A stretch of DNA of 64,000 nucleotides from positions 1 through 64,000 of the forward strand of contig CAZYQW010000075.1 in NCBI GenBank assembly GCA_964649825.1, given 5' to 3'. The notes beneath the pieces were generated by a model that made no database searches, had not been told where the DNA came from, and saw only the letters and a list, made by a program, of their open reading frames with translations. The DNA comes from CAZYQW01 sp964649825 (GTDB lineage Bacteria; Planctomycetota; B15-G4; JADJEK01). Position 1 is the first letter of the stretch. Each line of letters starts with the position of its first letter. Shown piece after piece: positions 32,363-40,366 of this stretch. The position numbers and the translations under genes are program-made.

Positions 32363-34837
32363 TCAAGCTCCGCTCGCCCCAGCCTCGCTCTTCGGTGCGA
32401 GTTGCAGGCGCAGCTTCTCGAGTTGCACGCGAGATGCATCGTCCGCATCGTCCGGCGCCTCCTTCGGGACCTCCTTGGCGGCAGCGGGGTCGCCCGCCGC
32501 GATCAAGGCGTCGCAAAGGTCGAGACGGGCACGAAAGGCGTCGGCCGGCGGCCCGCCGCCGGACTCGAGCTCCTCGACCACCACCCGCAACAAAGCCGCG
32601 GCGGTGGCGGCGGTTCCTGCTGCATCCGTGGTGTTCGCGGCCGCCGCCCGGCTTGCGCGAGCGAACAGCCAAGTCTCCCTCGTCGTCCGGCCCGGCCGGG
32701 TGAGGAGATCGACCGCCGCGCGCGCGTTCCCGGCCCGAAGGTAGTTCTCGGCCGCGAGGATCCTCACCTCGACGGCTCTCTGGGGCTCGAGGCCGTCGAA
32801 CCCCAGCGCTCGGCCGTATGCATCGGCCGCCTGTGCGCCGTCGCCACGACGCTCGTGAAACTCGCCGAGGCGCACGGCCAACGCCGACAGGCTCGACCTC
32901 GGCACGCCTTGATCGACGTTCGTCTCCTCCAGCGCGGTCGCGATCGTCCTCGTCGCGGCCCCCCAATCCTCGACCCGGGCCTGTACTTCCGCCAGTTCCC
33001 GCCGTTCGTCGAAGCGACGTTGGGCGTTCGGCTCGCCGGAGGGGAGGATCCGTACCCGCGCCGTGCGGGCGAAGATCTCGAGCCAGGGCGCGTTCTCGTT
33101 GACGGCGGTCTCGAGCACCGACTCCCACACCTCCCACGCGTCGCCCGCGATTTGACCGATCGCCGCGTGGACGTCGACCCGGAACGCGAGCTGGGCCGCG
33201 TCGGCATCCGCGGGGGGCGGGGGCTCCACGGCCATGCCGACGAGCCGAGGCAGCGCGGCGGCGTCGCGAAGGTCGCCGAGGGCGCGTACCAGCGACGCGC
33301 GGACGGTCAGCTCCTCTTCGACCTGCAGCCGTGCGAGGAGAAGATCGATGACTCCTTCAGCGCTGGTCGCCGCAAGCGCCGTGGCGACCTCGGAGCGGAC
33401 CTCGGGACGTGGGTCCTCGAAGCCCCTCGCCAGGATGTCGCGCGCCGCCGCGCCGGCCGACCGGCTGAGCGCGGACGCGGCGCGCCGCCGCACCCGCCAA
33501 TCGCCGTCGCTCGTGAACGCCGTCGTCAGCTCGTCCACGGTGTCGGGAATCTTCAACGAACCGATCGTCGACGCCGCGGACGCCCGGACCTCGGCCACGT
33601 CGTCGTTCTTGAGGACCGCGACGAGGGAGTCACGGGCCGCGACGAGGTTCAAGCGGCCGGCCGCGCACGCCTTCACGAGGGCGATCCGCGCGTCCGCCGT
33701 CAGCGGGCGCGTCGTGAACCGGTCGATCGCGTTCTTGATCGCTTCCTTTGCTTCGTTCGACGGGAACGTCTCGGCGCAGACGACGGCCGCGACGACGATC
33801 GATGGTTCCGGGGATCCAAGCGAATTCGCGATCGCCGCGTCGCGTTCGGACTCGCGACCGCCGGCGTCCTTCAGGTCGATCGCTCGCAGGAGCTGAAGAA
33901 ACGCCACGTGGACCGTCGTCGATTCGCCGCCCGCCGCAAGCCGGCGAAGGACGACCGATCGCGCCGGGGAGACGTCCCAACCCGGCATGCCGCGCTCGAG
34001 GAGCTCCGCGGCGAACCGCCGCACCTCCACGAGCTCGTGGTCGAGGTCGAGGATCAGCGCTTGTGGGTTCTTCTCGTCCTTCTCCCGGATCGTGCGGACG
34101 AGTTCCTTGTCCTTGCGGTCGATCTCCTCGGCGAACTCGGTGCGCGTCTTCGCCAAGACGTCCTCCAGGATGCGCTCGCGCGTCCACGTGCGGCGCTCCG
34201 CCCAGAACTCGTGCCACTTGGTCGCGTCGGGACCGAGGCTCGCACCGAGGACGAGCGAAAGCGCCGTCGCGATGTCCCGCGCGTCGCGTCCTTGCGCCTG
34301 CTCGAGCGCCCCGATCAGATCATCGACGACCAGCACGTCACGCGTCTCGCCGAGGGCGAGCGCCGCGCGAGAAGCGAGCGCCGGATCTCCGCTGCGGCGA
34401 AGGAGCGTCCGCAGGGAGTTGCGCGTCGGCTCGGGGTGCGCCGCGTAGATCGCGACGAGCGCCGCGCGGGCCCGCGCACCGTTCTCGGCCGAGTCGAAGC
34501 GCGGGAGGACGTGCGGAAGCAAGGCGACGACGTTCGGCCGCGCCGCCGCGCCGTTCGCGGTCGCCGCGAGAATCGCGGCGACGACGCGAGCGTCCGTGCC
34601 GTCGCGCAGGGCCGTCAGGACCGAGTCGAGGTCGTTGGCGAGGAGTCCGGCCGCGACCGTCACGCGTTCCTCATGCGTCGCGTCGTCCGCGGTCAGCCGC
34701 TCGCGCGGATCGATTGTCGTCGTCGCGCTCGTCGCCGTTTCCAGCGATTCCGGCGCCGCCGGGCTCTCCGACTGGGGACCCATCGCACTCGCACCGAGGC
34801 GCAGCAGGATGGCACAGGCGACGATGGGGACGATCAA
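32363..34837 (-). CDS. Secreted HEAT-repeat protein
   Basis: 824 residues from a TTG start (34837) preceded by GGGAGAG. A short signal-like segment (IVPIVACAILLRLGASAM) leads to an acid/Ser linker and then a helical superhelix. HEAT units are clearest at about 85-165 (VVAAILAAT, ARAALVAIYAAH, LASRAALALGETRD) and 440-560 (VRASAASTIGSLK, VRRRAASALSRSAGAAA, VRSEVATALAATS, VRASLVRALGDLRD). The last 230 residues have TPR-like pairs. Such repeats bind proteins, and no enzyme motif is seen. It lies within an operon between shikimate kinase and trkA, an odd context whose reason I cannot see. Confidence 0.75.
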   Translation of the reverse strand: MIVPIVACAILLRLGASAMGPQSESPAAPESLETATSATTTIDPRERLTADDATHEERVTVAAGLLANDLDSVLTALRDGTDARVVAAILAATANGAAARPNVVALLPHVLPRFDSAENGARARAALVAIYAAHPEPTRNSLRTLLRRSGDPALASRAALALGETRDVLVVDDLIGALEQAQGRDARDIATALSLVLGASLGPDATKWHEFWAERRTWTRERILEDVLAKTRTEFAEEIDRKDKELVRTIREKDEKNPQALILDLDHELVEVRRFAAELLERGMPGWDVSPARSVVLRRLAAGGESTTVHVAFLQLLRAIDLKDAGGRESERDAAIANSLGSPEPSIVVAAVVCAETFPSNEAKEAIKNAIDRFTTRPLTADARIALVKACAAGRLNLVAARDSLVAVLKNDDVAEVRASAASTIGSLKIPDTVDELTTAFTSDGDWRVRRRAASALSRSAGAAARDILARGFEDPRPEVRSEVATALAATSAEGVIDLLLARLQVEEELTVRASLVRALGDLRDAAALPRLVGMAVEPPPPADADAAQLAFRVDVHAAIGQIAGDAWEVWESVLETAVNENAPWLEIFARTARVRILPSGEPNAQRRFDERRELAEVQARVEDWGAATRTIATALEETNVDQGVPRSSLSALAVRLGEFHERRGDGAQAADAYGRALGFDGLEPQRAVEVRILAAENYLRAGNARAAVDLLTRPGRTTRETWLFARASRAAAANTTDAAGTAATAAALLRVVVEELESGGGPPADAFRARLDLCDALIAAGDPAAAKEVPKEAPDDADDASRVQLEKLRLQLAPKSEAGASGA

Positions 34838-34868
34838 GTCTCTCTCCCGATCAGAGGTTCCCGCAAGT

Positions 34869-35429
34869 CTACGGGCCAGTGCGCGATCGCGTCCAGCATC
34901 GTTCGACGCTGCGGATCCGTCGCTCGACGCGGTCCGCGATCTGAGCCGCCGAGGCGGAACCGCAACGAACCGTGACGTCCGCGGCGGCGCGGTACCAAGG
35001 ACGGCGACGGCGGAGCAGCTTGCTCGCCTCGCCGGCGACCGACCGTCCGCCGAGGACCGGGCGGGACCTCGATCGGAGGAGCCGCCGAATCAACTCGTCC
35101 TCGCCGACCTGGAGCCAGATGCAGAGACCCAGTCTCGCCAGCCGAGCCCGGGCGCCGGCCCGCTCGACGATTCCGCCGCCGGTCGCGACGACCCGCGTCG
35201 GAAGCGCCCGCAGGTCGTCCAGGACCCGTCCCTCCCACGCGCGGAACGCCGCCTCGCCGCGGTCCCGAAACAGCTCCCGGATCGTCTGTCCCGTCCGCCG
35301 CTCGATCTCGGCGTCGGTGTCGAGGAACGGCACGCCGAGGCGCCGGGCCAGCATCCTCCCGATCGTCGTCTTCCCGGCCGCGCGAAACCCCACCAGCACG
35401 ACGTGCCGAGGCGACCCGGCTCGACTCAC
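34869..35429 (-). CDS. aroK: Shikimate kinase
   Basis: 186 residues. Marks are the Walker A loop GFRAAGKTT (Lys20), the shikimate-binding FLDTDAEIERRTG, the ATGGG motif VATGGGIV and a LID Arg segment LLRSRSRPVLGG. It phosphorylates shikimate in chorismate biosynthesis in the cytoplasm. GTG start at 35429 overlaps the TGA of the preceding gene (GTGA). The longer frame reaching 35753 is antisense noise. It sits alone among non-aromatic genes, with no other aro gene in the window. The symbol is given for function and does not imply orthology to a specific paralogue. Confidence 0.9.
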   Translation of the reverse strand: MSRAGSPRHVVLVGFRAAGKTTIGRMLARRLGVPFLDTDAEIERRTGQTIRELFRDRGEAAFRAWEGRVLDDLRALPTRVVATGGGIVERAGARARLARLGLCIWLQVGEDELIRRLLRSRSRPVLGGRSVAGEASKLLRRRRPWYRAAADVTVRCGSASAAQIADRVERRIRSVERCWTRSRTGP

Positions 35430-36670
35430 CGCGCGGCCGGCTTGCCGGCGGCCCCATCGAGCACCCGGTTCATCACGTCGAGCACCTTGCGCACGAACGC
35501 GCGCTTCTCGAGGTACGGCCCGGGGTAGAAGCCGCGCTTGAACCCGTACGTGAGCATGTCGCGCAGCTCCTTGCGATCGAGTCCGAACGTCTCGACGGCG
35601 AGCCTGACCTCGCGGCTGACGGTCGTGTCCGAGACGAGTCGGTTGTCCGTGCAGATGGTCGTCGACAGCCGTCGCTTCACCATCTCGCCGAACGGATGGC
35701 CCGCCAGATTGCCCGCGAGCTCGGGGACGGTCTGCGTGTTCGACGTGAGGCACACCTCCAGGGTGATGCGACGATCGGCCACGTACTGAGCGAGCCGATC
35801 CACGTACTGCTGTGGATTCGTGATCGACGGGTCAGTGACCCGCGTCGCGTCCAGGAGCCACGTTCCGTGGCCGATGCGGTCCGCGTGGAGGTCGCCGATC
35901 GCCTGGAAGATCGACTCGGGGCCGTAGTCCTCGCCCGCGTGGACGGTCTTGCCGAGGAACGCCTCGTGCGCGATCTGGAACGCGTCGCGATGGTCATCGG
36001 CGGGAAACCCCTTCTCTTGACCGGCGAGATCGAGGCCCGTCACCGGCAGCCCCTCTTCGTGCTTGAAATGCGCGGCGGCGCGAGCGAGGTCGTGGCTCGC
36101 ACGCGCGAAGACCTCCTTCTGAGGCGAGTAGCCGCACGAGTCGAAGTACCACCGGTAGCCGGCCGAGAACTGCGGTGCGAACATCCGCATCGCGCAGAAG
36201 ATCATCCCCGCGCGGAAGGGCGGCCAGCGCTCGTCCTTGACGCGTGCCTCGGCGTTGAACGTGCTCTCGGCCCGCCGGATCCCGGCCGCTACGGCATGGA
36301 CGACCCGGTCGATCGGCAGCTCCGGATGCACGTGGAGCTGCGGCGCGAACCGGATCTCGAGGTAGCAGACTCCCTCGAGCCACGCATCCTCGCACAGCTC
36401 GTACGTGACCTGTTCGAGCGCCTCGGCGGTCTGGAGGACGGCGACGGTGTAGCGGAAGCCCTCGAGGTACTCGGCGAGGTTGCGATAGCTCGGTTTGAAC
36501 ACGAGCTCCCGCAGGCCGGACTCGTCGTACGACGGAAGCTCGACGCCACGCGCCCGAGCCAGGTCGATCAACGTGCCGAGGCGAAGCGACCCATCGAGGT
36601 GAACGTGGAGATCCGACTTCGGGAGGGCGCGGATCAGGGAATCGAGCTCGGTCGAGGAAGTGTCCTTCAT
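35426..36670 (-). CDS. Adenosine deaminase-like amidohydrolase
   Basis: 414 residues with the metal-dependent deaminase layout: SDLHVHLDGSLR (His22, His24 as zinc ligands), a DLAGQEKGF block, VHAGEDYGP (third His), IGHGT, LEVCLTSNTQT and the final ICTDNRLVSDT segment. In classical adenosine deaminases the last block reads 'NTDDP'; here it is TDNR, so one of the two Asp residues is replaced by Asn, and the substrate may differ (adenosine, 6-aminofutalosine or methylthioadenosine relatives). Length is larger than a typical 340-residue ADA because of an insert near residues 150-180 (AGMIFCAMRMFAPQF). Its stop overlaps aroK. It is the first gene of a five-gene operon. Confidence 0.8.
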   Translation of the reverse strand: MKDTSSTELDSLIRALPKSDLHVHLDGSLRLGTLIDLARARGVELPSYDESGLRELVFKPSYRNLAEYLEGFRYTVAVLQTAEALEQVTYELCEDAWLEGVCYLEIRFAPQLHVHPELPIDRVVHAVAAGIRRAESTFNAEARVKDERWPPFRAGMIFCAMRMFAPQFSAGYRWYFDSCGYSPQKEVFARASHDLARAAAHFKHEEGLPVTGLDLAGQEKGFPADDHRDAFQIAHEAFLGKTVHAGEDYGPESIFQAIGDLHADRIGHGTWLLDATRVTDPSITNPQQYVDRLAQYVADRRITLEVCLTSNTQTVPELAGNLAGHPFGEMVKRRLSTTICTDNRLVSDTTVSREVRLAVETFGLDRKELRDMLTYGFKRGFYPGPYLEKRAFVRKVLDVMNRVLDGAAGKPAAR

Positions 36671-36735
36671 GCCCTTTCCTTATCCCGATCGGGGGCCGAC
36701 GACAATAACCAAGCGGGTCGCCGTTCCCCCGGAAA

Positions 36736-36781
36736 CGCGAAGAACGCCGCCGGAAGCTCGGTTCCCGCGGCGTTCTTCGCG
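36736..36781 (-). terminator. Hairpin terminator after the lipoprotein gene
   Basis: A perfect 15-bp inverted repeat (36736-36750 with 36767-36781) with a further four-base inner stem GGAA/TTCC. It lies 17 nt past the stop of the lipoprotein gene and 65 bp before the adenosine deaminase start, separating the two transcripts. Confidence 0.7.
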
Positions 36782-36798
36782 CACGTTCGATTCGCCTC

Positions 36799-37155
36799 TC
36801 AGCCGTGGACGACGTCCGCCGCGACGTTCGACACGACCGGCGTGATGATCAGGCTGATCGGAAAGAAGCACCACCACCAGGTCGACTCGTTGGACTGGAC
36901 GATCCGCACTCCGTTCGCCCCGTCCGCCTTCGCCTGCGCCGTGATCTCGGCCACGTTCGCCTGCATCGACGCGTTGCCGACCAGCGGCTCGAAGATGAGC
37001 AGGTTCAACGCGAGCCGCGTGTGGTTGGTGTGCGTGACCTTGTGACCCTCGTGGTCGGTCAGGCCGTTGAAGTCGGTCGCGGTGTCGGTCCAGGTGCAGC
37101 CCGTTGCAACGGCAAACAGGACGGCCAACCCGGCCAGATGATTCACGAGTCTCAT
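36799..37155 (-). CDS. Small lipoprotein of unknown function
   Basis: 118 residues; ATG 37155 follows GGGAGGGATCCTC and gives a lipoprotein signal (MRLVNHLAGLAVLFAVATGC, lipobox VATGC). The mature part has a Trp-rich stretch ESTWWWCFFPISLIITPVV that looks membrane-facing, like a pore or hydrophobic patch. It ends NVAADVVHG. No homologous family is recognised. It has its own terminator and a possible attenuator upstream (see regulatory entry), so it is probably an independent transcript. Confidence 0.65.
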   Translation of the reverse strand: MRLVNHLAGLAVLFAVATGCTWTDTATDFNGLTDHEGHKVTHTNHTRLALNLLIFEPLVGNASMQANVAEITAQAKADGANGVRIVQSNESTWWWCFFPISLIITPVVSNVAADVVHG

Positions 37156-37296
37156 GAGGATCCCTCCCGACGGTGTGTTTGATTGGGACTGCCAATGAGG
37201 CAAGAGGTTAGAAACAGACTCACCTTGCTTCCACTGCCTCTGCGACGAAAAATGGGGCGTGCCGCGGCGGCACGTTGGACGCGGGCCCCGGCCGAT

Positions 37297-37336
37297 AAAA
37301 AAAGGTCACCCGACACGCGAAACGCGGCGGGTGACC
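37297..37336 (-). terminator. Rho-independent terminator on the minus strand
   Basis: GGTCACCCG (37328-37336, read on the minus strand) pairs with CGGGTGACC (37304-37312), and then seven T follow directly (37303-37297). It is the clearest intrinsic terminator in the window. It lies 142 nt before the lipoprotein start and 374 nt beyond the decayed permease, so it either ends an upstream transcript or works as an attenuator. Confidence 0.75.
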
Positions 37337-37386
37337 TCCCGCACGGCCGCCACGAGCCGGCGGAGCCCGTGGCGTACGTGTAGGTC
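37333..37386 (-). promoter_or_regulatory. Possible antiterminator/leader hairpin overlapping the terminator
   Basis: On the minus strand, GACCT (37386-37382) can pair with AGGTC (37337-37333), enclosing CACG/CGTG (77-80 with 42-45 in the 373xx numbering) and CGCCACG/CGTGGCG (68-74 with 48-54). The AGGTC arm uses the bases that start the terminator stem, so the two folds exclude each other. This would suit attenuation of the lipoprotein gene. It was drawn by eye and matches no class I recognise. Confidence 0.35.
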
Positions 37387-37709
37387 TATTGGGACGAACG
37401 AGGGGTGGTGATCGCGCGATCCTGGAACCGCACGATGCTCATTCGATCCCGGGGAGGAGACGGCAACGGCTCGGGGAGAGTGAGTCACACGGAAGCGTCT
37501 GTTCGATCCTCGAGCCGATGCCCGATCCGCAAGGATCGTTCGGCCGGCCGGCCGATCCGTCTCCCGATCTCAAGTGCGAGTGAGACGCGCCCGGGCCGCG
37601 GAAGTTCGGTTCAAATCCAAAACCCCTTCCGCGCGGCTGGATCCAAACCCTCGACGCGTGTGCCCGTCTGTCACGGTCCAGACGGGCCGCGCGGGTCGAA
37701 GCCGTCCGG
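37387..37709. other. Intergenic stretch without a recognised gene
   Basis: About 320 bp between the possible leader hairpin and the decayed permease. The open frames here look antisense-like or low complexity. Short local palindromes occur (GCCGGCCGGCCG around 37543-37554). GGTTCAAATCC at about 37611 resembles a tRNA T-arm but has no supporting stems. Confidence 0.4.
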
Positions 37710-38145
37710 TCAGCGAAGGAACGCATAGCGAGCCACGAACGCGCCGGCGAGGAGATACGTGAGGACCGAGCACTCGCGGGCGCGGCCGGTCGCGAACGAG
37801 AGACCGCGAGCGCAATGAAGCCGAACGCGATGCCGTCGGTGATCGAGAAGCTGAGGGGAATGATGATCATCGTGAGGAAGCTCGGGATAGCGAGCACGGC
37901 GTCGTCCCACGCGATCTCGGCCGCGCTCTTCGCCATGAGGCAACCGACGAGGATGAGGGTTGGTGCGAGCACCGGGTGCAGCTCACGTCCGTCGACTGCG
38001 ATCGCTTCGCCGAAGACGCCGATGAGCGGCGCGAACGGGAGCGCGAGCAGGACGTCAGGAACGTGGTGCCACCCGCGAGAAGCTCGGTCCGGACGTTGGT
38101 GCCTCGCGCCGCGAGCCGGAATCGACGCTCGAGGAATCGGTTCAT
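37710..38145 (-). pseudogene. NCS2/AzgA-type purine permease, decayed
   Basis: Three pieces of one permease can be read in different frames of the minus strand. The N-terminus (from ATG 38145) reads FLERRFRLAARGTNVRTELLAGGTTFLT, the AzgA-type start. After a jump, a late part reads LAPTLILVGCLMAKSAAEIAWDDAVLAIPSFLTMIIIPLSFSITDGIAFGFIALA in two 20-residue halves, typical of the last helices of xanthine/guanine/hypoxanthine permeases. After a further shift, the end reads CSVLTYLLAGAFVARYAFLR. A normal member has about 430 residues, so around 300 residues are missing and at least two frameshifts exist. The transporter is not functional. Confidence 0.75.
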
Positions 38146-38371
38146 TCGTCTCTCTCGTCGCAGCCCTTGGGGGTCGGGACGGTTCGGGGCGGTTCGGGGT
38201 GCGATCGTAACGACGGGCCGCACCGGATCTCGCGGAACCGCTTCGACGCGCCGCGTCCCTCCGCGCCGCGCCGCGCAGGACTCTCGAAGGGGTGACGGGC
38301 GGGGCGCGAGACGGACGATCCGCTCCAGATCGAGAATGGCATCGTCGAACGATGTCGGTTACAAAGGTCGC

Positions 38372-39304
38372 ATGAATGAGGCCGACCTGAAGAAATGGCG
38401 CCAGGCGGCGTCGATCGCCGCGCACGTTCGGGACACGATCGCCGCCAAGATGGAGCCCGGGAAGAAGCTGATCGATCTCTCGCTCGAGGGACATCGGCTG
38501 ATCGACGAGATGGGCGGCAAGCCGGCGTTTCCGCTCCAGATGTCGCGGAACCACATCGCCGCGCACTACTGCTCGTATCTCGGCGACGAGACGCGACTCG
38601 AGGCGGGCGACCTCGTGAAGATCGACTGCGGCGTCCACGTGGACGGGTTCGTGGCCGACACCGCGAAGAGCGTCGACCTGTCGCCGGATGGGCGCCACGC
38701 CGATCTGCTCTCCGCCTCGAAGGACGCCCTCGCCGCCGCCATCCGGACCGCCGGGCCCGAGGTCGCGGTGGCCGACATCGGCCGCGAGGTCGAGCGGGCC
38801 ATCAGGGCGTACAACTTGACCCCGATCCGCAACCTGACCGGCCACGGGGTCGGACAGTGGATCGTTCACAAAGCCCCGCAGATCCCGAACGTTCCGAACG
38901 GCCGCGGTCGGTTGAAGGCCGGGACGGTCGTCGCGATCGAGCCGTTCGCCAGCAGCGGGACCGGCCTCGTCGAGGAACGCGGCGACGCCCACGTGTTCAT
39001 GGCCAAGAAGTCCGCGAAGAAGACCCACGGTGCCGACGCGCGGGTCCTCCGCACGATCCGGGATTACAACGGGCTGCCGTTCGGAAGCCGCGACCTCCTC
39101 CAGATCCATCCGTTCGACGCCGTCGCGGGCACGTTGAACGCGCTCCTCGCCGGACGCCAGTTGATGGTCTACCCGCCGCTGTGCGACCGGCGCGGGAGCT
39201 TCGTGGCTCAGTTCGAGCACACGATTTACGTTCACGAGGACGGGGTCGAGGTCCTGACCGCCGCGCGTGAGTCCGTCGAGAGCGCGCAGGGCGCCGTCAC
39301 CTGA
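38372..39304 (+). CDS. Type II (archaeal-type) methionine aminopeptidase
   Basis: 310 residues from ATG 38372, with AAAGG about 9 nt before it; an ATG at 38336 is also in frame. Family marks: FPLQMSRNHIAAHY, metal ligands in LVKIDCGVHVDGFVADTAKSV (two Asp), LTGHGVGQWIVHKAPQIPN, IEPFASSGTGLVEE and the final FEHTIYVHEDG (Glu ligand). The LTGH...PQIPN block and the 60-residue insert after FASSGTG (RTIRDYNGLPFG...) are those of archaeal/eukaryotic type II enzymes rather than the usual bacterial type I. It removes the initiator Met from nascent proteins. It is upstream of an htrA-like gene on the same strand (28 nt). Confidence 0.85.
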   Translation: MNEADLKKWRQAASIAAHVRDTIAAKMEPGKKLIDLSLEGHRLIDEMGGKPAFPLQMSRNHIAAHYCSYLGDETRLEAGDLVKIDCGVHVDGFVADTAKSVDLSPDGRHADLLSASKDALAAAIRTAGPEVAVADIGREVERAIRAYNLTPIRNLTGHGVGQWIVHKAPQIPNVPNGRGRLKAGTVVAIEPFASSGTGLVEERGDAHVFMAKKSAKKTHGADARVLRTIRDYNGLPFGSRDLLQIHPFDAVAGTLNALLAGRQLMVYPPLCDRRGSFVAQFEHTIYVHEDGVEVLTAARESVESAQGAVT

Positions 39305-39331
39305 GGACGAAAGTCGACTAGAGTTGTGGCC

Positions 39332-40366
39332 ATGCGGTGCCGCGCGTCGATCCTCGCGTTCCTGCTCCTCCTCTTCGCGTCGTCCGCCGCCAACGCGGCC
39401 GACGAGGACGAGGAGGTCGTGCTCCGCGAGGCCGAAAAGATCGAGCGATCGCTCGTGAGCCTGGTCGGGAAGATCCGGGAGTCGACGGTCGCGGTGATCC
39501 GCTACGTCGAGTCCGAGGAGAACGGCACGATCGTCGAGAATCAGGCCGGGCTCGGGTCCGGCGTCGTCGTATCCCGCGACGGCAAGGTGTTCACGAACGT
39601 CCACGTCGTGCAGGGAGCCTCGCGGGTCGAGGTCGTCCTCTCCGGCGGCGCGGTCCTGGACGCCGAGGTGTTCAGCGAGATGCCGCTCTACGACTTCGCG
39701 CTCCTGCGCGTTCGGAGCCCCGCCCCTCCCGCCGACTTCGCGAAGACGGCCGCGGTCGCGCCCGGGCAATGGGCGATCGCCGCCGGCAACCCGCGCGGCC
39801 TGGCGACCGACGGCGAGCCGATCGTTACGCTCGGGATCGTCTCCGGCAAGGGTCGAGTCGCCGGCGGGACGTTCCAGTACAACAACGCGATCCAGACCGA
39901 CGCCGAGATCAATCCGGGCAACTCGGGCGGTCCGCTGTTCGACTTGAACGGCCGCGTGATCGGGATCAACGGGTTGATCTCGACCCTGAACAACGCCAAG
40001 CAGAGCGTCGGGGTCGGGTACTCGATCCCGGGCGATCAGATCCTGTCGTTCCTGCCGAGCCTGATGGCCGGCTCGCAGGTCGCGGCCGGGTACAGCGGCC
40101 TGAACGTCGACGACTCGACGGCGGCGGACGGCGGGGTCATGGTCAAGACGGTCGAGCGCGGCTCGCCCGCCGACAAGGTCGGCGTCCGCGCCGGCGATCG
40201 CATCACCGGCCTGAACGGCCACGCGATCGCGACCCATACCGATTGGAAGAACGTGACCGCCATGCTCCCGAATGGGCGCACGGTCGCGTTGCGGTTCGAA
40301 CGGAAGGGGCGGTCCTACCTGAAGAAGTTCACGCTGCGCGCCCCCGTTCCGAGTGCCGCCCGTTGA
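39332..40366 (+). CDS. HtrA-like S1C serine protease with PDZ domain
   Basis: 344 residues if the ATG at 39332 is used (a GTG at 39326 precedes it in frame). Signal peptide residues 1-23 (MRCRASILAFLLLLFASSAANA), then a trypsin-like domain with an intact triad: His91 (VFTNVHVVQ), Asp121 (YDFALLRV) and Ser198 (NPGNSGGPLFDLNGR). A single PDZ domain occupies about 250-340 (GGVMVKTVERGSPADKVGVRAGDRI). It acts in the periplasm as quality-control protease. Its stop is overlapped by the TTG of the next gene, so the two are translationally coupled, and that next protein is a double pseudo-protease. Confidence 0.9.
   Translation: MRCRASILAFLLLLFASSAANAADEDEEVVLREAEKIERSLVSLVGKIRESTVAVIRYVESEENGTIVENQAGLGSGVVVSRDGKVFTNVHVVQGASRVEVVLSGGAVLDAEVFSEMPLYDFALLRVRSPAPPADFAKTAAVAPGQWAIAAGNPRGLATDGEPIVTLGIVSGKGRVAGGTFQYNNAIQTDAEINPGNSGGPLFDLNGRVIGINGLISTLNNAKQSVGVGYSIPGDQILSFLPSLMAGSQVAAGYSGLNVDDSTAADGGVMVKTVERGSPADKVGVRAGDRITGLNGHAIATHTDWKNVTAMLPNGRTVALRFERKGRSYLKKFTLRAPVPSAAR

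Noticed and set aside
37600..37625. tRNA-like T-loop GGTTCAAATCC on the plus strand
   Set aside because: The stem outside the loop pairs by only two bases and no acceptor, D or anticodon arms can be found at the right distances.
37439..40237. 932-codon minus-strand frame
   Set aside because: Only the stretch near 37790-38070 resembles protein (permease remnant); the rest is antisense to methionine aminopeptidase and HtrA.
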